A stretch of 64,000 nucleotides of DNA from Cohnella laeviribosi DSM 21336 (GCF_000378425.1 NZ_KB899819.1:1-64000), one strand, 5' to 3'. Shown: positions 8,142 through 18,575, counted from the stretch's first letter. Made by a program: numbers and translations. Notes: generated by a model from the sequence alone, not told the origin.

Positions 8142-8745
8142 AGCTGCCGCCTCCTTCCCGGCCGCATAGCCGCCTCAAATCCTTCAACGCCTTATTCAGC
8201 CAGGTTTTGATCGTGCCCTCTGGCTTCCCCAACAGCCTCGCGATTTCGGTCAGCGTCAGATCCTGATCGTACTTGAGGATGATGACGTGCCTGTATTTGG
8301 GCGCAAGCCGGTCGATGGCGATGCGAAGCGTTATCCGCTCGTCAAGCGCCAGCTCCGCGGCCAGCGGCTCGGGTAGCCGGGGCAGCGGCAACGTCTTGCG
8401 CTTGCGTTTCTGTTCGTCGATGCAGTAATTGATCAGGATTCGGATCAGCCACGTATGGAAAAACCGGGGTTCTTTCAGTTTTTTTAGCTTGACGTAGGCC
8501 CGGCATGTCGCTTCCTGGATCGCTTCCAGCGCATCGGCTTCGTCCCGCAGGTATGCGTACGCGATGGCGTACAGCTTCATCCTGACGCTGCTGATCAGCG
8601 CGTACAGTGCGTCGTCATCCCCGCGCTGGGCAGCCAAAACCCGCTCGACCGTCCCATATTCCTCCGAAGGCTCTGCGGCTGGCTCGGAGCGGGTCATAGG
8701 CGCCGGATGTTCCCCATCCGCCTCAACCGGTGTTTTTTCGGCCAC
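8128..8745 (-). CDS. RNA polymerase sigma factor, ECF (sigma-70 family)
   Basis: A 205-residue ECF sigma factor with region 2 at about residues 45-112 (YAYLRDEADALEAIQEATCR contains the -10 binding helix) and region 4 at about 140-195 (LTLTEIARLLGKPEGTIKTW is the -35 recognition helix-turn-helix). It starts at a GTG with AAAGGGGG seven bases upstream. The first 30 residues are an acidic, Pro-rich extension beyond the usual family start. It is the first gene of a two-gene unit with the DUF4179 membrane protein, implying a cell-envelope signal. No autoregulatory promoter could be assigned by eye. Confidence 0.9.
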   Translation of the reverse strand: MAEKTPVEADGEHPAPMTRSEPAAEPSEEYGTVERVLAAQRGDDDALYALISSVRMKLYAIAYAYLRDEADALEAIQEATCRAYVKLKKLKEPRFFHTWLIRILINYCIDEQKRKRKTLPLPRLPEPLAAELALDERITLRIAIDRLAPKYRHVIILKYDQDLTLTEIARLLGKPEGTIKTWLNKALKDLRRLCGREGGGSYAKS

Positions 8746-8802
8746 GCTTCATCCCCCTTTCATCTATTAGACCCGGAAATGCCCTTTGCGGTTTTGGCCA
8801 AT

Positions 8803-8843
8803 CAAAAAAAATCCCTGTCCGCCGGTTTGCGGCAACAGGGATT
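8803..8843 (-). terminator. Second terminator downstream of odhB
   Basis: On the minus strand AATCCCTGT pairs with ACAGGGATT and is followed by eight T. It sits between odhB and the sigma gene, in tandem with the hairpin at 8894-8934. Confidence 0.75.
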
Positions 8844-8893
8844 CTGGCACCCCTCGCTCCGGCGCCTCTCATGGCCCTATTTTCAGCCAATGG

Positions 8894-8934
8894 CAAAAAG
8901 CCGCCTCCGGCCGGATAGGCCTGCGAGGCGGCTT
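8894..8934 (-). terminator. First terminator downstream of odhB
   Basis: On the minus strand AAGCCGCCTC pairs with GAGGCGGCTT and runs into TTTTTGCC, 40 bp after the odhB stop codon. Confidence 0.75.
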
Positions 8935-8974
8935 GAAAGCTGCGGTGTATAGGGGTAGGTCTTCGGATTGCGGC

Positions 8975-10267
8975 TCAGCCTTCCAGCAGCAGCGTTTCCG
9001 GATCTTCGAGCATTTCCTTGACCGTGACCAGGAAGCTGACCGCTTCGGCTCCGTCCACGATCCGGTGATCGTAGGACAGCGCGATGTACATCATCGGACG
9101 AATTTCGATCGTCTCGTTGTTGACCGCAACCGGGCGGTACTGAATCTTGTGCATGCCCAGAATGCCAACCTGCGGGGCGTTCAAAATCGGCGTCGACATC
9201 AGCGAGCCGAACACGCCGCCGTTGGTGATCGTAAACGTGCCGCCGCTCAGATCGGACAGGCTCAGCGTATTGGAGCGCGCTTTTTTCGCCAGATCGGCGA
9301 TCGTACGCTCGATTTCCGCGAAGCTGAGGCGGTCCGCGTCGCGAACGACCGGAACGACAAGGCCTTCCTTGGCGGCAACGGCGATGCCGATGTCATAGTA
9401 GTGCTTCTCGATAATGTCCTCGCCGTCGATTTCCGCGTTCAGCAGCGGGAACCGTTTGAGCGCGCCGACAACGGCTTTGGTGAAGAAGGACATAAAGCCG
9501 AGGTTGACGTCGAATTTCTCCTGGAACTGCTGCTTGCGGCGCTTGCGGATGTCGAGAATGGCCGACATGTCGACTTCGTTGAACGTCGTCAGCATCGCAG
9601 CCGTGCGCTGCGCCTCGACAAGACGGTTCGCGATGGTCAGGCGGCGGCGGGACATCCGCTTGCGTTCAAAGGGCTTGGCCGGATTGACGGCGGCGGAAGC
9701 CGCGGCAGGCGCAGCGGCGGGCTTGGCCGCCGGCTGTGCGGGCGCTGCAGGAGCGGAGGCTGCGGCGCCGGCTGCCCGAACGTCGTCCGGGTAGATGCGG
9801 CCCAGCGGATCGCGAGCCGGGGTACGGCTCAGATCGATGCCTTGCTCGCGCGCCAGCTTGCGTGCGGCGGGCGAAGCGACGGCGGCGCCTGCGGACGCCG
9901 TCGGCGCGGCAGGTGCCGGAGCGGCGGCAGCAGCCGGAGCAGCCGGAGCGGCTTGGGCGGCCGCAGCGGGCGCAGCCGGGGCGGCAGGCGCCGGGGCTTC
10001 GGCGGCAGCCGGAGCCGGAGCGGCCGCTGCGCCGCCTTCCGCGATGCGTCCCACCACTTCGCCGATTTGCACGGTGTCGCCTTCCTGGCGGAGAATTTCC
10101 GCGATCACGCCGGCTTGTTCGGCGCTGATTTCCAGATTGACTTTATCCGTCTCCAGTTCAAGCAGCAAATCCCCTTGCTGAACCGTGTCGCCTACTTTGA
10201 CGGCCCATCTGGCGATGGTTCCTTCCGTAATCGATTCACCCATGGCTGGCACAATGATTTCTTGCAC
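8975..10267 (-). CDS. odhB: 2-oxoglutarate dehydrogenase E2 (dihydrolipoyl succinyltransferase)
   Basis: The 430-residue E2 component of the 2-oxoglutarate dehydrogenase complex transfers the succinyl group from lipoate to CoA. The lipoyl domain covers residues 1-76, with the lipoylated lysine at K42 in [11 protein letters not shown] long Ala/Pro-rich swinging-arm linker follows, then the E3/E1-binding domain ([20 protein letters not shown], about 130-167) and the catalytic domain ending in [10 protein letters not shown] with His401 and Asp405. It lies five bases after odhA and is clearly in the same operon. The E3 gene (lpd) is not in the window. Length and domain order are normal. Confidence 0.96.
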   Translation of the reverse strand: MQEIIVPAMGESITEGTIARWAVKVGDTVQQGDLLLELETDKVNLEISAEQAGVIAEILRQEGDTVQIGEVVGRIAEGGAAAAPAPAAAEAPAPAAPAAPAAAAQAAPAAPAAAAAPAPAAPTASAGAAVASPAARKLAREQGIDLSRTPARDPLGRIYPDDVRAAGAAASAPAAPAQPAAKPAAAPAAASAAVNPAKPFERKRMSRRRLTIANRLVEAQRTAAMLTTFNEVDMSAILDIRKRRKQQFQEKFDVNLGFMSFFTKAVVGALKRFPLLNAEIDGEDIIEKHYYDIGIAVAAKEGLVVPVVRDADRLSFAEIERTIADLAKKARSNTLSLSDLSGGTFTITNGGVFGSLMSTPILNAPQVGILGMHKIQYRPVAVNNETIEIRPMMYIALSYDHRIVDGAEAVSFLVTVKEMLEDPETLLLEG

Positions 10268-10272
10268 TGATG

Positions 10273-13137
10273 TTACCTCCCCAAGTTAAGTGTCAAAGCA
10301 CGGCTCGGCTTCAACGTTTGCGACACGATATATTGTTGCTCCAAGGCATGTACCTGTTGGAAACCGGTTGCCGGGCTCGAACGCTCCGGCCGGCCGATGT
10401 ACGAAACGGCGACCTTTCCGGCCGCAAGTTCCCGGATCCGGGGTTCGACGAAGCTCCAAGCTCCCATATTCCGCGGCTCTTCCTGAACCCAAACGATTTC
10501 CTTCAGTTTCGGGTAACGGCTCACGATTTCCGCAATTTCGTTCGCAGGGAACGGATACAGCTGCTCGACGCGAACGATATGCAGCCAGTCCGTCTTGCCT
10601 TGTTCTTCCTTGTCCAATGCTTCGGCAAGATCGATGGCCACTTTGCCGGAGCAGAGCACAAGGCGTTCGACCTTATCCTTCTTCTCGCCCAGGCCGGGAT
10701 GCTCCAGCACCGGACGGAACGAGCCTTCGCTGAACTCGGCCGGCGAAGAAGCGACGCGCGGGTTGCGCAGCAAGCTCTTCGGGCTCATCAGCACAAGCGG
10801 TTTCGCCGCATCCGTGCCGAGCAAAGACGCCTGGCGGCGCAGCAGGTGGAAATACTGAGCGGCGCTCGTCACGTTGGCCACGGTCCAGTTGTCTTCGCCC
10901 GAAAGCTGCAAGAACCGCTCCAGGCGGGCGCTCGAGTGCTCGGGGCCCTGTCCCTCGAAGCCGTGCGGCAGCAGCACGACCAGGCTCGATTTTTCCGACC
11001 ATTTGGAACGGCCGGCGGAAATGAACTGGTCGAACAGCACCTGAGCGACGTTCGCAAAATCGCCGAATTGGGCTTCCCAGATGACCAGCGTCTCGGGAGA
11101 GAAGACATTGTAGCCGTATTCGAAGCCCAGAACGGCCGCTTCGGACAGCGGGCTGTTATGGATCGCAAACGACGCCCGCGCCTGCGGCAGACGGTGCAGC
11201 GGGCAGAACACGTCGCCGGTCACCGAGTCGTGAAGCACGAGGTTGCGGTGGGCGAACGTCGCGCGTTCCACATCCTGGCCGGTAATCCGGATCGGCCGGC
11301 CGTCGGAAAGAATCGTCGCGAACGCCAGCGTTTCCGCGTGGCTCCAATCGACCTTTTCCCCGTCGTTCAGCGCGTCGGCGCGGCGCTCGAGAATCCGCTT
11401 AAGCTTCGGATACACCGTGAAGCCTTCGGGCCAGCGGAGCAGTTCGGCGTTGATCTCGCGCAGTTTCTCCAGCGGGACGGCCGTCGGAAACGCCGGCTGC
11501 TCGTTGCCGGAAGAAGGAGGAGACTGATGAACCGCTTCCTGGTCCTCGTTCTGCTTCACTTGCTCGTAGGCTTCTTTCAAGCGGGAAACGACTTCGTTTT
11601 TGATTTGCTCGTACGTTTCTTCGCTGATCAGGCCTTGCGAGACAAGCTTGTTCAAATAAATTCGGCTGACCGACGGATGGGCCTTCACTTTCTTGTAAAT
11701 GAGCGGCTGCGTCGCTTCCGGATCGTCGCCCTCGTTGTGGCCGTATCTCCGGTATCCGATCAGGTCGATCAGAAAATCCTTTTTGAAGAGCTTGCGGTAT
11801 TCCGCAGCCATGCGGGCCACCGCGATGCACGCTTCCGGATCGTCCGCGTTGACGTGCACGATCGGAATCTCGTAGCCTTTGGCCGCGTCGCTGGCGTAAT
11901 GGGTCGAGCGGGAATCCGCGCTCTCGGTCGTGAACCCGATCTTGTTGTTGACGATAATATGGATCGTGCCGCCGATGCCGTAACCTCTCAATTGCCCCAG
12001 GTTCAACGTTTCCGATACGATCCCTTCGCCCGGGAATGCCGCATCCCCGTGCATCACGATGGACGCCGCCAATTCGACGTTCTGCTCCGGATAGCCGGGC
12101 TTCGTCCGGTCCTCCTGCGCGGCGCGCGCAAAGCCTTGCACGACCGGATTGACATATTCCAGGTGGCTCGGGTTGTTGGCCAGCGTGATCCGCGTTTCCA
12201 CCGTTTCGCCCGTCTTGATCGAGCGGTTCGCGCCGAGGTGGTATTTCACGTCTCCCGTCCAGCCGTAGTTGATGCCGATCGAGCCTTCGGACGGAACCAG
12301 ATTTTTGTTCGGCGAGTGGTGGAATTCGGAAAAGATCTTCGTATACGGCTTGTTCAGCACGTGAGCCAGGACGTTCAGCCGGCCGCGGTGCGCCATGCCC
12401 ATCGTAATATTGCGCACGCCGTCGTTCGTAAGCTCGTGCACGATTTCGTCGACAAGCGCGACCAGCACGTCGTTGCCTTCAACCGAGAAACGCTTCTGGC
12501 CGACAAACGTGCGATGCAGGAAATCTTCAAATTGTTCGGCTTCGATCAGCCGGGTCAGCAGCTTTTTGCGCTCTTCTGCATTCAGCTGCTGGCGGGGAAT
12601 GATTTGTTCCGCGTAATGGTTGAGCCATTTTCTTTCGTCCTCGTTATGGACATGGCTGAACTCGTAAGCGATCGTCCCCGTGTAGGTCTCGCGCAGCTTC
12701 CGGATGGCTTCCCAGCCGTTCGCAAGGCCCGCGGGCGCGCCTTCCCACACCAGATCGGCCGGCAACTCCGCCAGATCGGCTTCGCTTAAGCCGATCGAGG
12801 ACGGCTCCAGAATGTTGGTGTCGGCTTTCGGGCCGATGCCCAGCGGATCGATGTCGGCAGCCAGGTGCCCGTACGCCCGGATATTCCAGACCAGCTTGCC
12901 CGCGAGCACCGCGTTTCTCAGCTTGCGGGGATCGAGCGCGGCGGACTGCCCGGCGGGAACGGCCGAACCGGCGCGAGGAAGAGGCGGCGCCCCTTTTGTC
13001 GCAAACAGTTCGCGATATTCCGGATCTACCGATTCCGGATCGCTCAAATACAACTCATACTGCTCCTGGATGTAGCCCAAGTTGTGTCCGTAGTACTTTT
13101 CCCAAAATTCGGATTGGGTACACGCTTCTGTCGCCAT
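10273..13137 (-). CDS. odhA: 2-oxoglutarate dehydrogenase E1 component
   Basis: A 954-residue thiamine-diphosphate enzyme that decarboxylates 2-oxoglutarate in the TCA cycle and passes succinyl groups to OdhB. The N-terminal E2-binding segment ([20 protein letters not shown]) is present, followed by the TPP-binding E1 domain ([22 protein letters not shown]) and the transketolase-like C-terminal half ([20 protein letters not shown]). The start at 13137 is chosen because GAGGGGTAGG precedes that ATG; the frame could extend seven residues further without an RBS. First gene of odhAB. Large open frames on the opposite strand are GC-driven shadows. Confidence 0.96.
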   Translation of the reverse strand: MATEACTQSEFWEKYYGHNLGYIQEQYELYLSDPESVDPEYRELFATKGAPPLPRAGSAVPAGQSAALDPRKLRNAVLAGKLVWNIRAYGHLAADIDPLGIGPKADTNILEPSSIGLSEADLAELPADLVWEGAPAGLANGWEAIRKLRETYTGTIAYEFSHVHNEDERKWLNHYAEQIIPRQQLNAEERKKLLTRLIEAEQFEDFLHRTFVGQKRFSVEGNDVLVALVDEIVHELTNDGVRNITMGMAHRGRLNVLAHVLNKPYTKIFSEFHHSPNKNLVPSEGSIGINYGWTGDVKYHLGANRSIKTGETVETRITLANNPSHLEYVNPVVQGFARAAQEDRTKPGYPEQNVELAASIVMHGDAAFPGEGIVSETLNLGQLRGYGIGGTIHIIVNNKIGFTTESADSRSTHYASDAAKGYEIPIVHVNADDPEACIAVARMAAEYRKLFKKDFLIDLIGYRRYGHNEGDDPEATQPLIYKKVKAHPSVSRIYLNKLVSQGLISEETYEQIKNEVVSRLKEAYEQVKQNEDQEAVHQSPPSSGNEQPAFPTAVPLEKLREINAELLRWPEGFTVYPKLKRILERRADALNDGEKVDWSHAETLAFATILSDGRPIRITGQDVERATFAHRNLVLHDSVTGDVFCPLHRLPQARASFAIHNSPLSEAAVLGFEYGYNVFSPETLVIWEAQFGDFANVAQVLFDQFISAGRSKWSEKSSLVVLLPHGFEGQGPEHSSARLERFLQLSGEDNWTVANVTSAAQYFHLLRRQASLLGTDAAKPLVLMSPKSLLRNPRVASSPAEFSEGSFRPVLEHPGLGEKKDKVERLVLCSGKVAIDLAEALDKEEQGKTDWLHIVRVEQLYPFPANEIAEIVSRYPKLKEIVWVQEEPRNMGAWSFVEPRIRELAAGKVAVSYIGRPERSSPATGFQQVHALEQQYIVSQTLKPSRALTLNLGR

Positions 13138-13214
13138 GGTCCTACCCCTCGAGTTCATGGATTTGTCGATAAAAAGCCGATTTTTAAAAGTCGCGTAAAT
13201 GAGTCACCCTAGAA

Positions 13215-13242
13215 ATTATAGTATATCCTTGACGATGTTAAA
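13215..13242 (-). promoter_or_regulatory. Promoter of odhAB
   Basis: On the minus strand TTTAAC (13242-13237) and TATAAT (13220-13215) are 16 bp apart, about 80 bp upstream of odhA. Confidence 0.6.
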
Positions 13243-13296
13243 AATAATCAATTCCTATCAATATCATCTCAATATGAGATGAATCGCTTGGAAGAC

Positions 13297-13332
13297 GCAA
13301 AAAAACAACTGCCGCTCAGGACAGTTGTTCCG
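13297..13332 (-). terminator. Terminator overlapping the end of tdk
   Basis: On the minus strand AACAACTG and CAGTTGTT form a stem followed by TTTTTTTG. The stem starts inside the last codons of tdk. Confidence 0.8.
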
Positions 13333-13918
13333 GCTGCTCGAACGCGTTGCGGTAGCACTTGCGGCACACGGGCTTGTAGTCGTCGTTGCCGCCAATCCGG
13401 ATCTGTTCGCCTTTGTTGACGGGCCGTCCGTTTTCGAAACGGAGCACCATCGTCGCCTTGCGGTCGCAGTACCAGCAAATCGTTTTGATCTCTTCGATCT
13501 TGTCGGCATAAACCAGCAGATAGTAGCTTCCTTCGAACAAACGGTTTTGAAAATCGTTTTTCAGGCCGAACGCCATGACCGGAATATCCAGCTCGTCGAC
13601 GATTCTCGTCAAGTCCAGCACATGCCGCTTGCTCAAAAATTGGGCCTCGTCCACCAGCACGCAATAAATCCGTTTGCGTCCGTCTTGGAGCTGCAGCGCC
13701 TTGACGCTGGAAAATAGATCCGTCTCCGCGTCCACCGGGATCGCCTCCCTCGTCAGCCCGGCGCGGGTGCCGATCCGGTTCTCCCCGTTTCGGGTGTCGA
13801 TCGCGGGCGCGAACAGAACGACGGGCTTGCCCTGCTCCTCGTAATTGTGCGCCACTTTGATGATCTCGAACGATTTTCCGCTGTTCATCGTTCCGTATTT
13901 GTAATACAGCTGCGCCAA
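13316..13918 (-). CDS. tdk: Thymidine kinase
   Basis: The 200-residue enzyme phosphorylates thymidine in the salvage pathway. It shows the P-loop [13 protein letters not shown] at residues 8-20, the Walker B/lasso motif VDEAQFL near residue 89, and a structural zinc site made of CWYC and CRKC near residues 145 and 182, all typical of type II thymidine kinases. The start is a TTG at 13918 with GGAGGG six bases upstream; longer upstream frame is unsupported. It lies between odhAB and sdhCAB but has its own terminator downstream, and the sdhB terminator lies upstream. Confidence 0.94.
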   Translation of the reverse strand: MAQLYYKYGTMNSGKSFEIIKVAHNYEEQGKPVVLFAPAIDTRNGENRIGTRAGLTREAIPVDAETDLFSSVKALQLQDGRKRIYCVLVDEAQFLSKRHVLDLTRIVDELDIPVMAFGLKNDFQNRLFEGSYYLLVYADKIEEIKTICWYCDRKATMVLRFENGRPVNKGEQIRIGGNDDYKPVCRKCYRNAFEQPEQLS

Positions 13919-13982
13919 TAAACTCCCTCCAAGCCGTCCCGAATCGCGCGCTCCGAAATTCAAGCGGCGCTGCCTTCCGAAA

Positions 13983-14020
13983 ACGCCAATGCCGCCGGCA
14001 TCTCCGGCGGCATTGGCGCT
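13983..14020 (-). terminator. Terminator after sdhB
   Basis: On the minus strand GCCAATGCCGCCGG pairs with CCGGCGGCATTGGC around a 4-base loop, then GTTTTC. It is a strong stem with a short U-tract. Confidence 0.75.
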
Positions 14021-14036
14021 GTCGTCTCTATGGCGA

Positions 14037-14801
14037 TTACAGATCCAGCCAACGCTTGAACATGTGCTTCGTCGTTTCGCGGTTGATCGCCGCAATCGAG
14101 GTGGTAAGCGGAATGCCTTTCGGGCAGGAGCGCACGCAGTTTTGCGAGTTGCCGCAGCCCTCGATGCCCCCGTCTTCCATTAGCGCTTCCAGACGCTCGT
14201 GAGCGTTCATGGCGCCTGTCGGGTGAGCGTTGAACAGGCGGACCTGCGAAATCGGCGCCGGGCCGATGAAGCTCGAGCGGTCGTTGACGTTCGGGCAGGC
14301 TTCCAGGCAGACGCCGCACGTCATGCACTTGGACAGCTCGTAAGCCCACTGGCGCTTGGATTCGGCCATCCGCGGACCCGGTCCGAGATCGTACGTTCCG
14401 TCGATCGGAATCCAAGCTTTGACCCGCTTCAGCGCGTTGAACATCCGCTGGCGGTCGACGATCAGGTCGCGCACGACCGGGAACGTCGTCATCGGCTCGA
14501 GGCGGATCGGCTGCTCCAGCTTGTCGATCAGCGCGGAGCAAGCCTGGCGGGGCTTGCCGTTGATGATCATGGAACAAGCGCCGCACACTTCTTCCAGACA
14601 GTTCGATTCCCAGCATACCGGCGTCGTCTTAGTGCCTTGGGCATTGACCGGATTCCGCTGGATTTCCATCAGGGCGCTGATGACGTTCATGTTCGGTCGG
14701 TACGGAATCTCGAATTCTTCTTTGTATGGAGCAGAGTCCGGGCGATCCCGGCGCGTGATGATGAACTTGACGGTGCGTTTGGCAGTAGCCGTTTCAGCCA
14801 T
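14037..14801 (-). CDS. sdhB: Succinate dehydrogenase iron-sulfur subunit
   Basis: The 254-residue subunit carries three Fe-S clusters that move electrons from SdhA to the membrane quinone site. The [2Fe-2S] ligands are in [14 protein letters not shown] with a later C, and the [4Fe-4S]/[3Fe-4S] ligands in [12 protein letters not shown] and [14 protein letters not shown]. It is the last gene of sdhCAB, three bases after sdhA. This is the Gram-positive type B enzyme that reduces menaquinone, consistent with the menaquinone gene mqnE elsewhere in the window. Confidence 0.95.
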   Translation of the reverse strand: MAETATAKRTVKFIITRRDRPDSAPYKEEFEIPYRPNMNVISALMEIQRNPVNAQGTKTTPVCWESNCLEEVCGACSMIINGKPRQACSALIDKLEQPIRLEPMTTFPVVRDLIVDRQRMFNALKRVKAWIPIDGTYDLGPGPRMAESKRQWAYELSKCMTCGVCLEACPNVNDRSSFIGPAPISQVRLFNAHPTGAMNAHERLEALMEDGGIEGCGNSQNCVRSCPKGIPLTTSIAAINRETTKHMFKRWLDL

Positions 14802-14804
14802 CGG

Positions 14805-16562
14805 TTATCCCTCCTTCTTCTTGCTGGTGGAATAGTCGCGAACGCGCGGCTTGATCAGCGAAACGTCGACGTCTTCATACGAAATTTGCGGACCTTCCTT
14901 CGTCCATTTCGCCTTGGTCGTCTTCAGGAAGTTCTCGTCGTCCCGGTTCGGGAATTCCGGCTTGTAGTGCGCTCCGCGGCTTTCGTTCCGCAGCAGGGCG
15001 CCGAGCGTCATCGCTTCGGCCAGCTCCAGCATGTTCCACAGCTGGCGGGTAAACGCGACGCCGGAGTTGTTCCAACGCGCCGTATCGTTGATGTTGATTT
15101 TCTTGTACCGTTCCTTCAATTCCTTGATTTTGTTGATCGTCTCCTCGAGCTTCTTGTTGAAGCGGACGACCGTCATATTGTTCGTCATCCATTCGCCAAG
15201 CTCTTTATGGAGAACATAAGCGTTCTCGTTGCCGTCCATCTTCAGAATGGATTCGTATTTTTCGACATGCTTCGCGCGCTCGCGTTCGAATACGCTCTCG
15301 GCGATGTCTTCGGCCGATTTTTTCAGCCCTTTGATGTATTCGATCGCCTTCGGTCCCGCCACCATGCCGCCGTAAATCGCCGACAGCAAGGAGTTCGCGC
15401 CCAGACGGTTGGCGCCGTGGTATTGATAGTCGCATTCGCCGCAGGCAAACAGCCCCGGAATGTTGGTCATCTGGTTGTAGTCGACCCACAGGCCGCCCAT
15501 CGAGTAGTGAACCGCCGGGAAAATCTTCATCGGGATTTTGCGCGGATCGTCGCCCATGAACTTCTCGTAAATCTCGATAATGCCGCCGAGCTTGACGTCC
15601 AGCTCTTTCGGGTCCTTGTGCGAGAGGTCGAGATAGACCATGTTTTCGCCGTTAATGCCGAGCTTCAGGTCCACGCACACGTGGAAAATTTCCCGCGTCG
15701 CGATGTCGCGAGGCACGAGGTTGCCGTATGCGGGATACTTCTCCTCGAGGAAATACCACGGCTTGCCGTCCTTGTATGTCCAGATCCGGCCGCCCTCGCC
15801 GCGTGCGGATTCGCTCATCAGGCGCAGCTTGTCGTCGCCCGGAATCGCGGTCGGGTGAATCTGGATGAATTCGCCGTTCGCATAATAAACGCCTTGCTGG
15901 TACACGGAGCTGGCCGCCGTGCCGGTGTTGATGACGGAGTTCGTCGTTTTGCCGAAGATGATGCCCGGGCCGCCGGTCGCCAGAATCACCGCATCCGAGC
16001 GGAACGTCCTCACTTCCATCGAGCGCAGGTCCTGCGCCACGATGCCGCGGCAGATGCCTTCTTCGTCGATGACCGCGCCGGTGAATTCCCAATGCTCGAA
16101 CTTCTGCACGAGGCCGGCCACTTCCCAGCGGCGAACCTGCTCGTCCAGCGCGTAAAGCAATTGCTGGCCGGTCGTCGCTCCCGCGAACGCCGTCCGGTGG
16201 TACTGCGTGCCGCCGAACCGGCGGAAGTCAAGCAGGCCTTCGGGCGTGCGGTTGAACATGACGCCCATCCGGTCCATCAGGTGGATGATGCCCGGAGCGG
16301 CTTCGCACATCGCTTTGACCGGCGGTTGGTTGGCCAGAAAGTCCCCGCCGTACACCGTATCGTCGAAGTGCTCCCACGGGGAGTCGCCTTCGCCCTTCGT
16401 ATTGACGGCGCCGTTGATGCCGCCTTGCGCGCACACCGAGTGCGACCGTTTGACCGGAACGAGCGAGAACAGATCGACCCTGACTCCCGCTTCCGCCGCC
16501 TTGACGGTCGCCATCAGGCCCGCAAGGCCGCCGCCGACGACAATGATTTTTTGATTTGCCAT
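14805..16562 (-). CDS. sdhA: Succinate dehydrogenase flavoprotein subunit
   Basis: The 585-residue catalytic subunit oxidises succinate to fumarate. Residues 5-18 hold the FAD dinucleotide motif VVGGGLAGL; His41 in KRSHSVCAQGG is the site of covalent FAD attachment; the active-site region with HPTAIPG and the Arg-rich SESARGEGG near residues 240-265 is intact. It sits 15 bp after sdhC and overlaps the operon with sdhB. The full length equals that of the Bacillus enzyme. No anomaly was seen. Confidence 0.96.
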   Translation of the reverse strand: MANQKIIVVGGGLAGLMATVKAAEAGVRVDLFSLVPVKRSHSVCAQGGINGAVNTKGEGDSPWEHFDDTVYGGDFLANQPPVKAMCEAAPGIIHLMDRMGVMFNRTPEGLLDFRRFGGTQYHRTAFAGATTGQQLLYALDEQVRRWEVAGLVQKFEHWEFTGAVIDEEGICRGIVAQDLRSMEVRTFRSDAVILATGGPGIIFGKTTNSVINTGTAASSVYQQGVYYANGEFIQIHPTAIPGDDKLRLMSESARGEGGRIWTYKDGKPWYFLEEKYPAYGNLVPRDIATREIFHVCVDLKLGINGENMVYLDLSHKDPKELDVKLGGIIEIYEKFMGDDPRKIPMKIFPAVHYSMGGLWVDYNQMTNIPGLFACGECDYQYHGANRLGANSLLSAIYGGMVAGPKAIEYIKGLKKSAEDIAESVFERERAKHVEKYESILKMDGNENAYVLHKELGEWMTNNMTVVRFNKKLEETINKIKELKERYKKININDTARWNNSGVAFTRQLWNMLELAEAMTLGALLRNESRGAHYKPEFPNRDDENFLKTTKAKWTKEGPQISYEDVDVSLIKPRVRDYSTSKKKEG

Positions 16563-16577
16563 TGCTGTTTCCTCCCC

Positions 16578-17246
16578 TTAACCAAGCGATATCGAGCCGA
16601 GCGCCGCCCCTGCCGCCGCGAACTCGTCGCTGCGGAACGCGAACAGCGACAACAGGAACAATACGGAGACAATCACGAAGATGCCCATGCATATGTTCGA
16701 GGAGATGCGCTGCGCGCGCGGGCCGACGGTAATGCCCCAACTAACCAGAAATGCCCACAGACCGTTGGCAAAATGGAACACGGCCGCCAGAACGGCAATG
16801 AAATAAATCACAAAATAAGCGGGCTGGCTGACGATGCTGTGCATGTGGCTGCCGAGCTCGTCGTACGACGTATTGCCGAGCGCCACTTGAACCCGGGTCG
16901 TCCAGACGTGCCAGATGACGAAGATAAACGTGACGACCCCGGTAATGCGCTGGAGCGCGAACGCCCAGTTGCGCCCGTACTGGTAGCGGGTGACGTTCAG
17001 GTCCGACGTGAACGCCAGATACAATCCGTAAATGCCGTGGAACGCAATCGGGAGCCAAATCAAGATCAGCTCGAGGAAAAAGATGAGCGGAAGGCCGTGC
17101 AGAAAATCGACCGATTCTGCAAATCCTTCCTTTCCGCCTTCAAATGCGGAATAGTTCGTCAGGGCGTGCTCGATCAAGAACAGCCCGAGCGGAATGACTC
17201 CGAGCAGCGAATGAAGCTTGCGGGAGTAATACGAATTTCCACTCAT
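16578..17246 (-). CDS. sdhC: Succinate dehydrogenase cytochrome b558 subunit
   Basis: The 222-residue membrane anchor has about five membrane helices and the histidines that bind two hemes (SRKLHSLLG, LIEHALTNY, FVIWHVWTT, AAVFHFANG). It replaces the SdhC/SdhD pair of other bacteria and reduces menaquinone. ATG at 17246 fits the conserved N-terminus MSGNSYYSRKLHS; AAAGGAG is 13 bases upstream, a long spacing. The gene starts the sdhCAB operon and is divergent from a LysR gene; a 14-bp palindrome lies between them. Confidence 0.94.
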   Translation of the reverse strand: MSGNSYYSRKLHSLLGVIPLGLFLIEHALTNYSAFEGGKEGFAESVDFLHGLPLIFFLELILIWLPIAFHGIYGLYLAFTSDLNVTRYQYGRNWAFALQRITGVVTFIFVIWHVWTTRVQVALGNTSYDELGSHMHSIVSQPAYFVIYFIAVLAAVFHFANGLWAFLVSWGITVGPRAQRISSNICMGIFVIVSVLFLLSLFAFRSDEFAAAGAALGSISLG

Positions 17247-17282
17247 GTCGTTGTGCCTGCTCCTTTCGAATCCGTTCGTTTT

Positions 17283-17296
17283 TGACGATATCGTCA
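17283..17296. promoter_or_regulatory. 14-bp perfect palindrome upstream of sdhC
   Basis: TGACGATATCGTCA is a perfect inverted repeat in the sdhC/LysR divergent region, followed at once by a looser copy, CGAATTTGTCA. It lies 37 bp before sdhC. Its role as an operator is inference. Confidence 0.5.
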
Positions 17297-17402
17297 CGAA
17301 TTTGTCACTCTTCTAAGGTTACTCCATTTTCGCTTATAATGGAACTGCTTATTTTTTATTAAAAGTTATTACAATTACGCATAAGCGGAAGGAAGACGCT
17401 GG

Positions 17403-18329
17403 ATGCTTGAGGACATGAAGCTGTTCGCTACCGTTGTGGAGCACTCGAGCCTGAACCGGGCTGCGGAGCGGCTCAACCTGACCCAACCCGCCTTGTCCCG
17501 CCGGATCGCCAGGCTGGAACGGGAGCTCGGAGTCGATCTGTTCCGGCGCATCGGCAAAAGACTGGAGCTGACGCCGGCCGGAAAGCTGACATACGAGTTC
17601 GCGCTCGAGCTGCGCCGGTTCCACGGAGAATATTTGCAGCGTCTTAGCGCTTACAAGACGGAGGAAGCCCAGGTGACGACCATCGGGGCGAGCCTGACGA
17701 CGCTGCAGACGACGCTTCCCGGGCTCATCAAGGCGATGACGGAGAAGCACCCGAACCTGGAAATCAAGGCGGTCACGGGAAAATCGCACGAGATCGCCAC
17801 TTTGGTGAAGGAGCGCAAGGTCGACTTCGGCATCGTCGCCTCCGCCGTCGACGACGACGCGGCCATCACGAGCGTTCCCCTGTTCGACGACACCTTGATG
17901 CTGGTGCTGCCGCGGACGCATTTCATTTTGGAGAAGACGCAGCTTGAAATGAAGGATTTGAACGGCCTGCCGATGATTCTGTTCGCCCCCGGGACCTGGT
18001 ACCGCACCTTGACGGACGAGCTGTTCCGCCGCCACGGGCTCAAGCCGGACGTGCGCATGGAAATCGATTCGTTCGAAGCGATCGTCCGTCTGCTTTCCGC
18101 CTGCCGGGCCGGAACGCTGCTGCCGATGTCCTACCTGCGTCCCCAGCTGCTGGAAGACAACGATCTGTACGTCGTCCGCCTGAAGGAGCTGGAGATGACC
18201 AAGCGGACGACCTCGCTGATCTACGGCGATCCGAACCTGCTTGTGCCGTCGGTCCGCTATCTCATCGAGGAAACGATCGCTTATTTCTCCCGCGGCGCCC
18301 GCCGGACGACGGAGCTTTCGCCGCCGTGA
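17403..18329 (+). CDS. LysR-family regulator divergent from sdhCAB
   Basis: A 308-residue LTTR with an N-terminal helix-turn-helix (LNRAAERLNLTQPALSRRIA, residues 17-36) and a co-inducer domain from about residue 85. It resembles citrate-sensing CcpC-type regulators in overall form, but I cannot assign the ligand. Its position head-to-head with sdhCAB, with 156 bp between the starts, suggests control of succinate dehydrogenase; this is inference. A TATAAT at 17334-17339 is a likely -10 for this gene. Confidence 0.85.
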   Translation: MLEDMKLFATVVEHSSLNRAAERLNLTQPALSRRIARLERELGVDLFRRIGKRLELTPAGKLTYEFALELRRFHGEYLQRLSAYKTEEAQVTTIGASLTTLQTTLPGLIKAMTEKHPNLEIKAVTGKSHEIATLVKERKVDFGIVASAVDDDAAITSVPLFDDTLMLVLPRTHFILEKTQLEMKDLNGLPMILFAPGTWYRTLTDELFRRHGLKPDVRMEIDSFEAIVRLLSACRAGTLLPMSYLRPQLLEDNDLYVVRLKELEMTKRTTSLIYGDPNLLVPSVRYLIEETIAYFSRGARRTTELSPP

Positions 18330-18418
18330 TTTCCATGATTGGCGATACTTACCGGTTCCATTCCCGTCAACGAGTATGGTATCCTCACTAACAAGCTGGA
18401 TACGATCCTTAACTTCAG

Positions 18419-18575
18419 GGAATCCGCGCTTCATCTGCCAAAACCTTCATAGGTGCGGGGGAACGAATCACCGCGCGGCGCAGGACGCCCGTCCCGCCCG
18501 CGCTCGGGGTGAATGGCGCCCGAAAGGCGCCTAGGGCCTGCTCCAGGTCCGAATCCGACAACTAACCTCGCCGGC
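18419..18575 (+). ncRNA. c-di-AMP riboswitch (ydaO-yuaA type)
   Basis: The conserved blocks of the ydaO aptamer occur in order: CATCTGCC, AGGTGCGGGGGAACGAA, CGGGGTGAAT, a variable GC hairpin with GCGCCCGAAAGGCGC, then CCGAATCCGACAACTAACCTCG. The family binds cyclic di-AMP and represses genes of potassium and wall homeostasis. Boundaries are approximate. No intrinsic terminator lies between the aptamer and the gene; AAGGAGG begins only about six bases after the aptamer, so translational control is the likelier mode. Confidence 0.9.

Noticed and set aside
10270-12789. 839-residue open frame on the plus strand
   Set aside because: It is antisense to odhA, has Arg/His/Gln-rich composition without any family motif and arises from the GC-rich codon use of the real gene.
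14199-17285. 1028-residue open frame on the plus strand
   Set aside because: It runs antisense across sdhB, sdhA and sdhC; no ribosome site and no recognisable domain.
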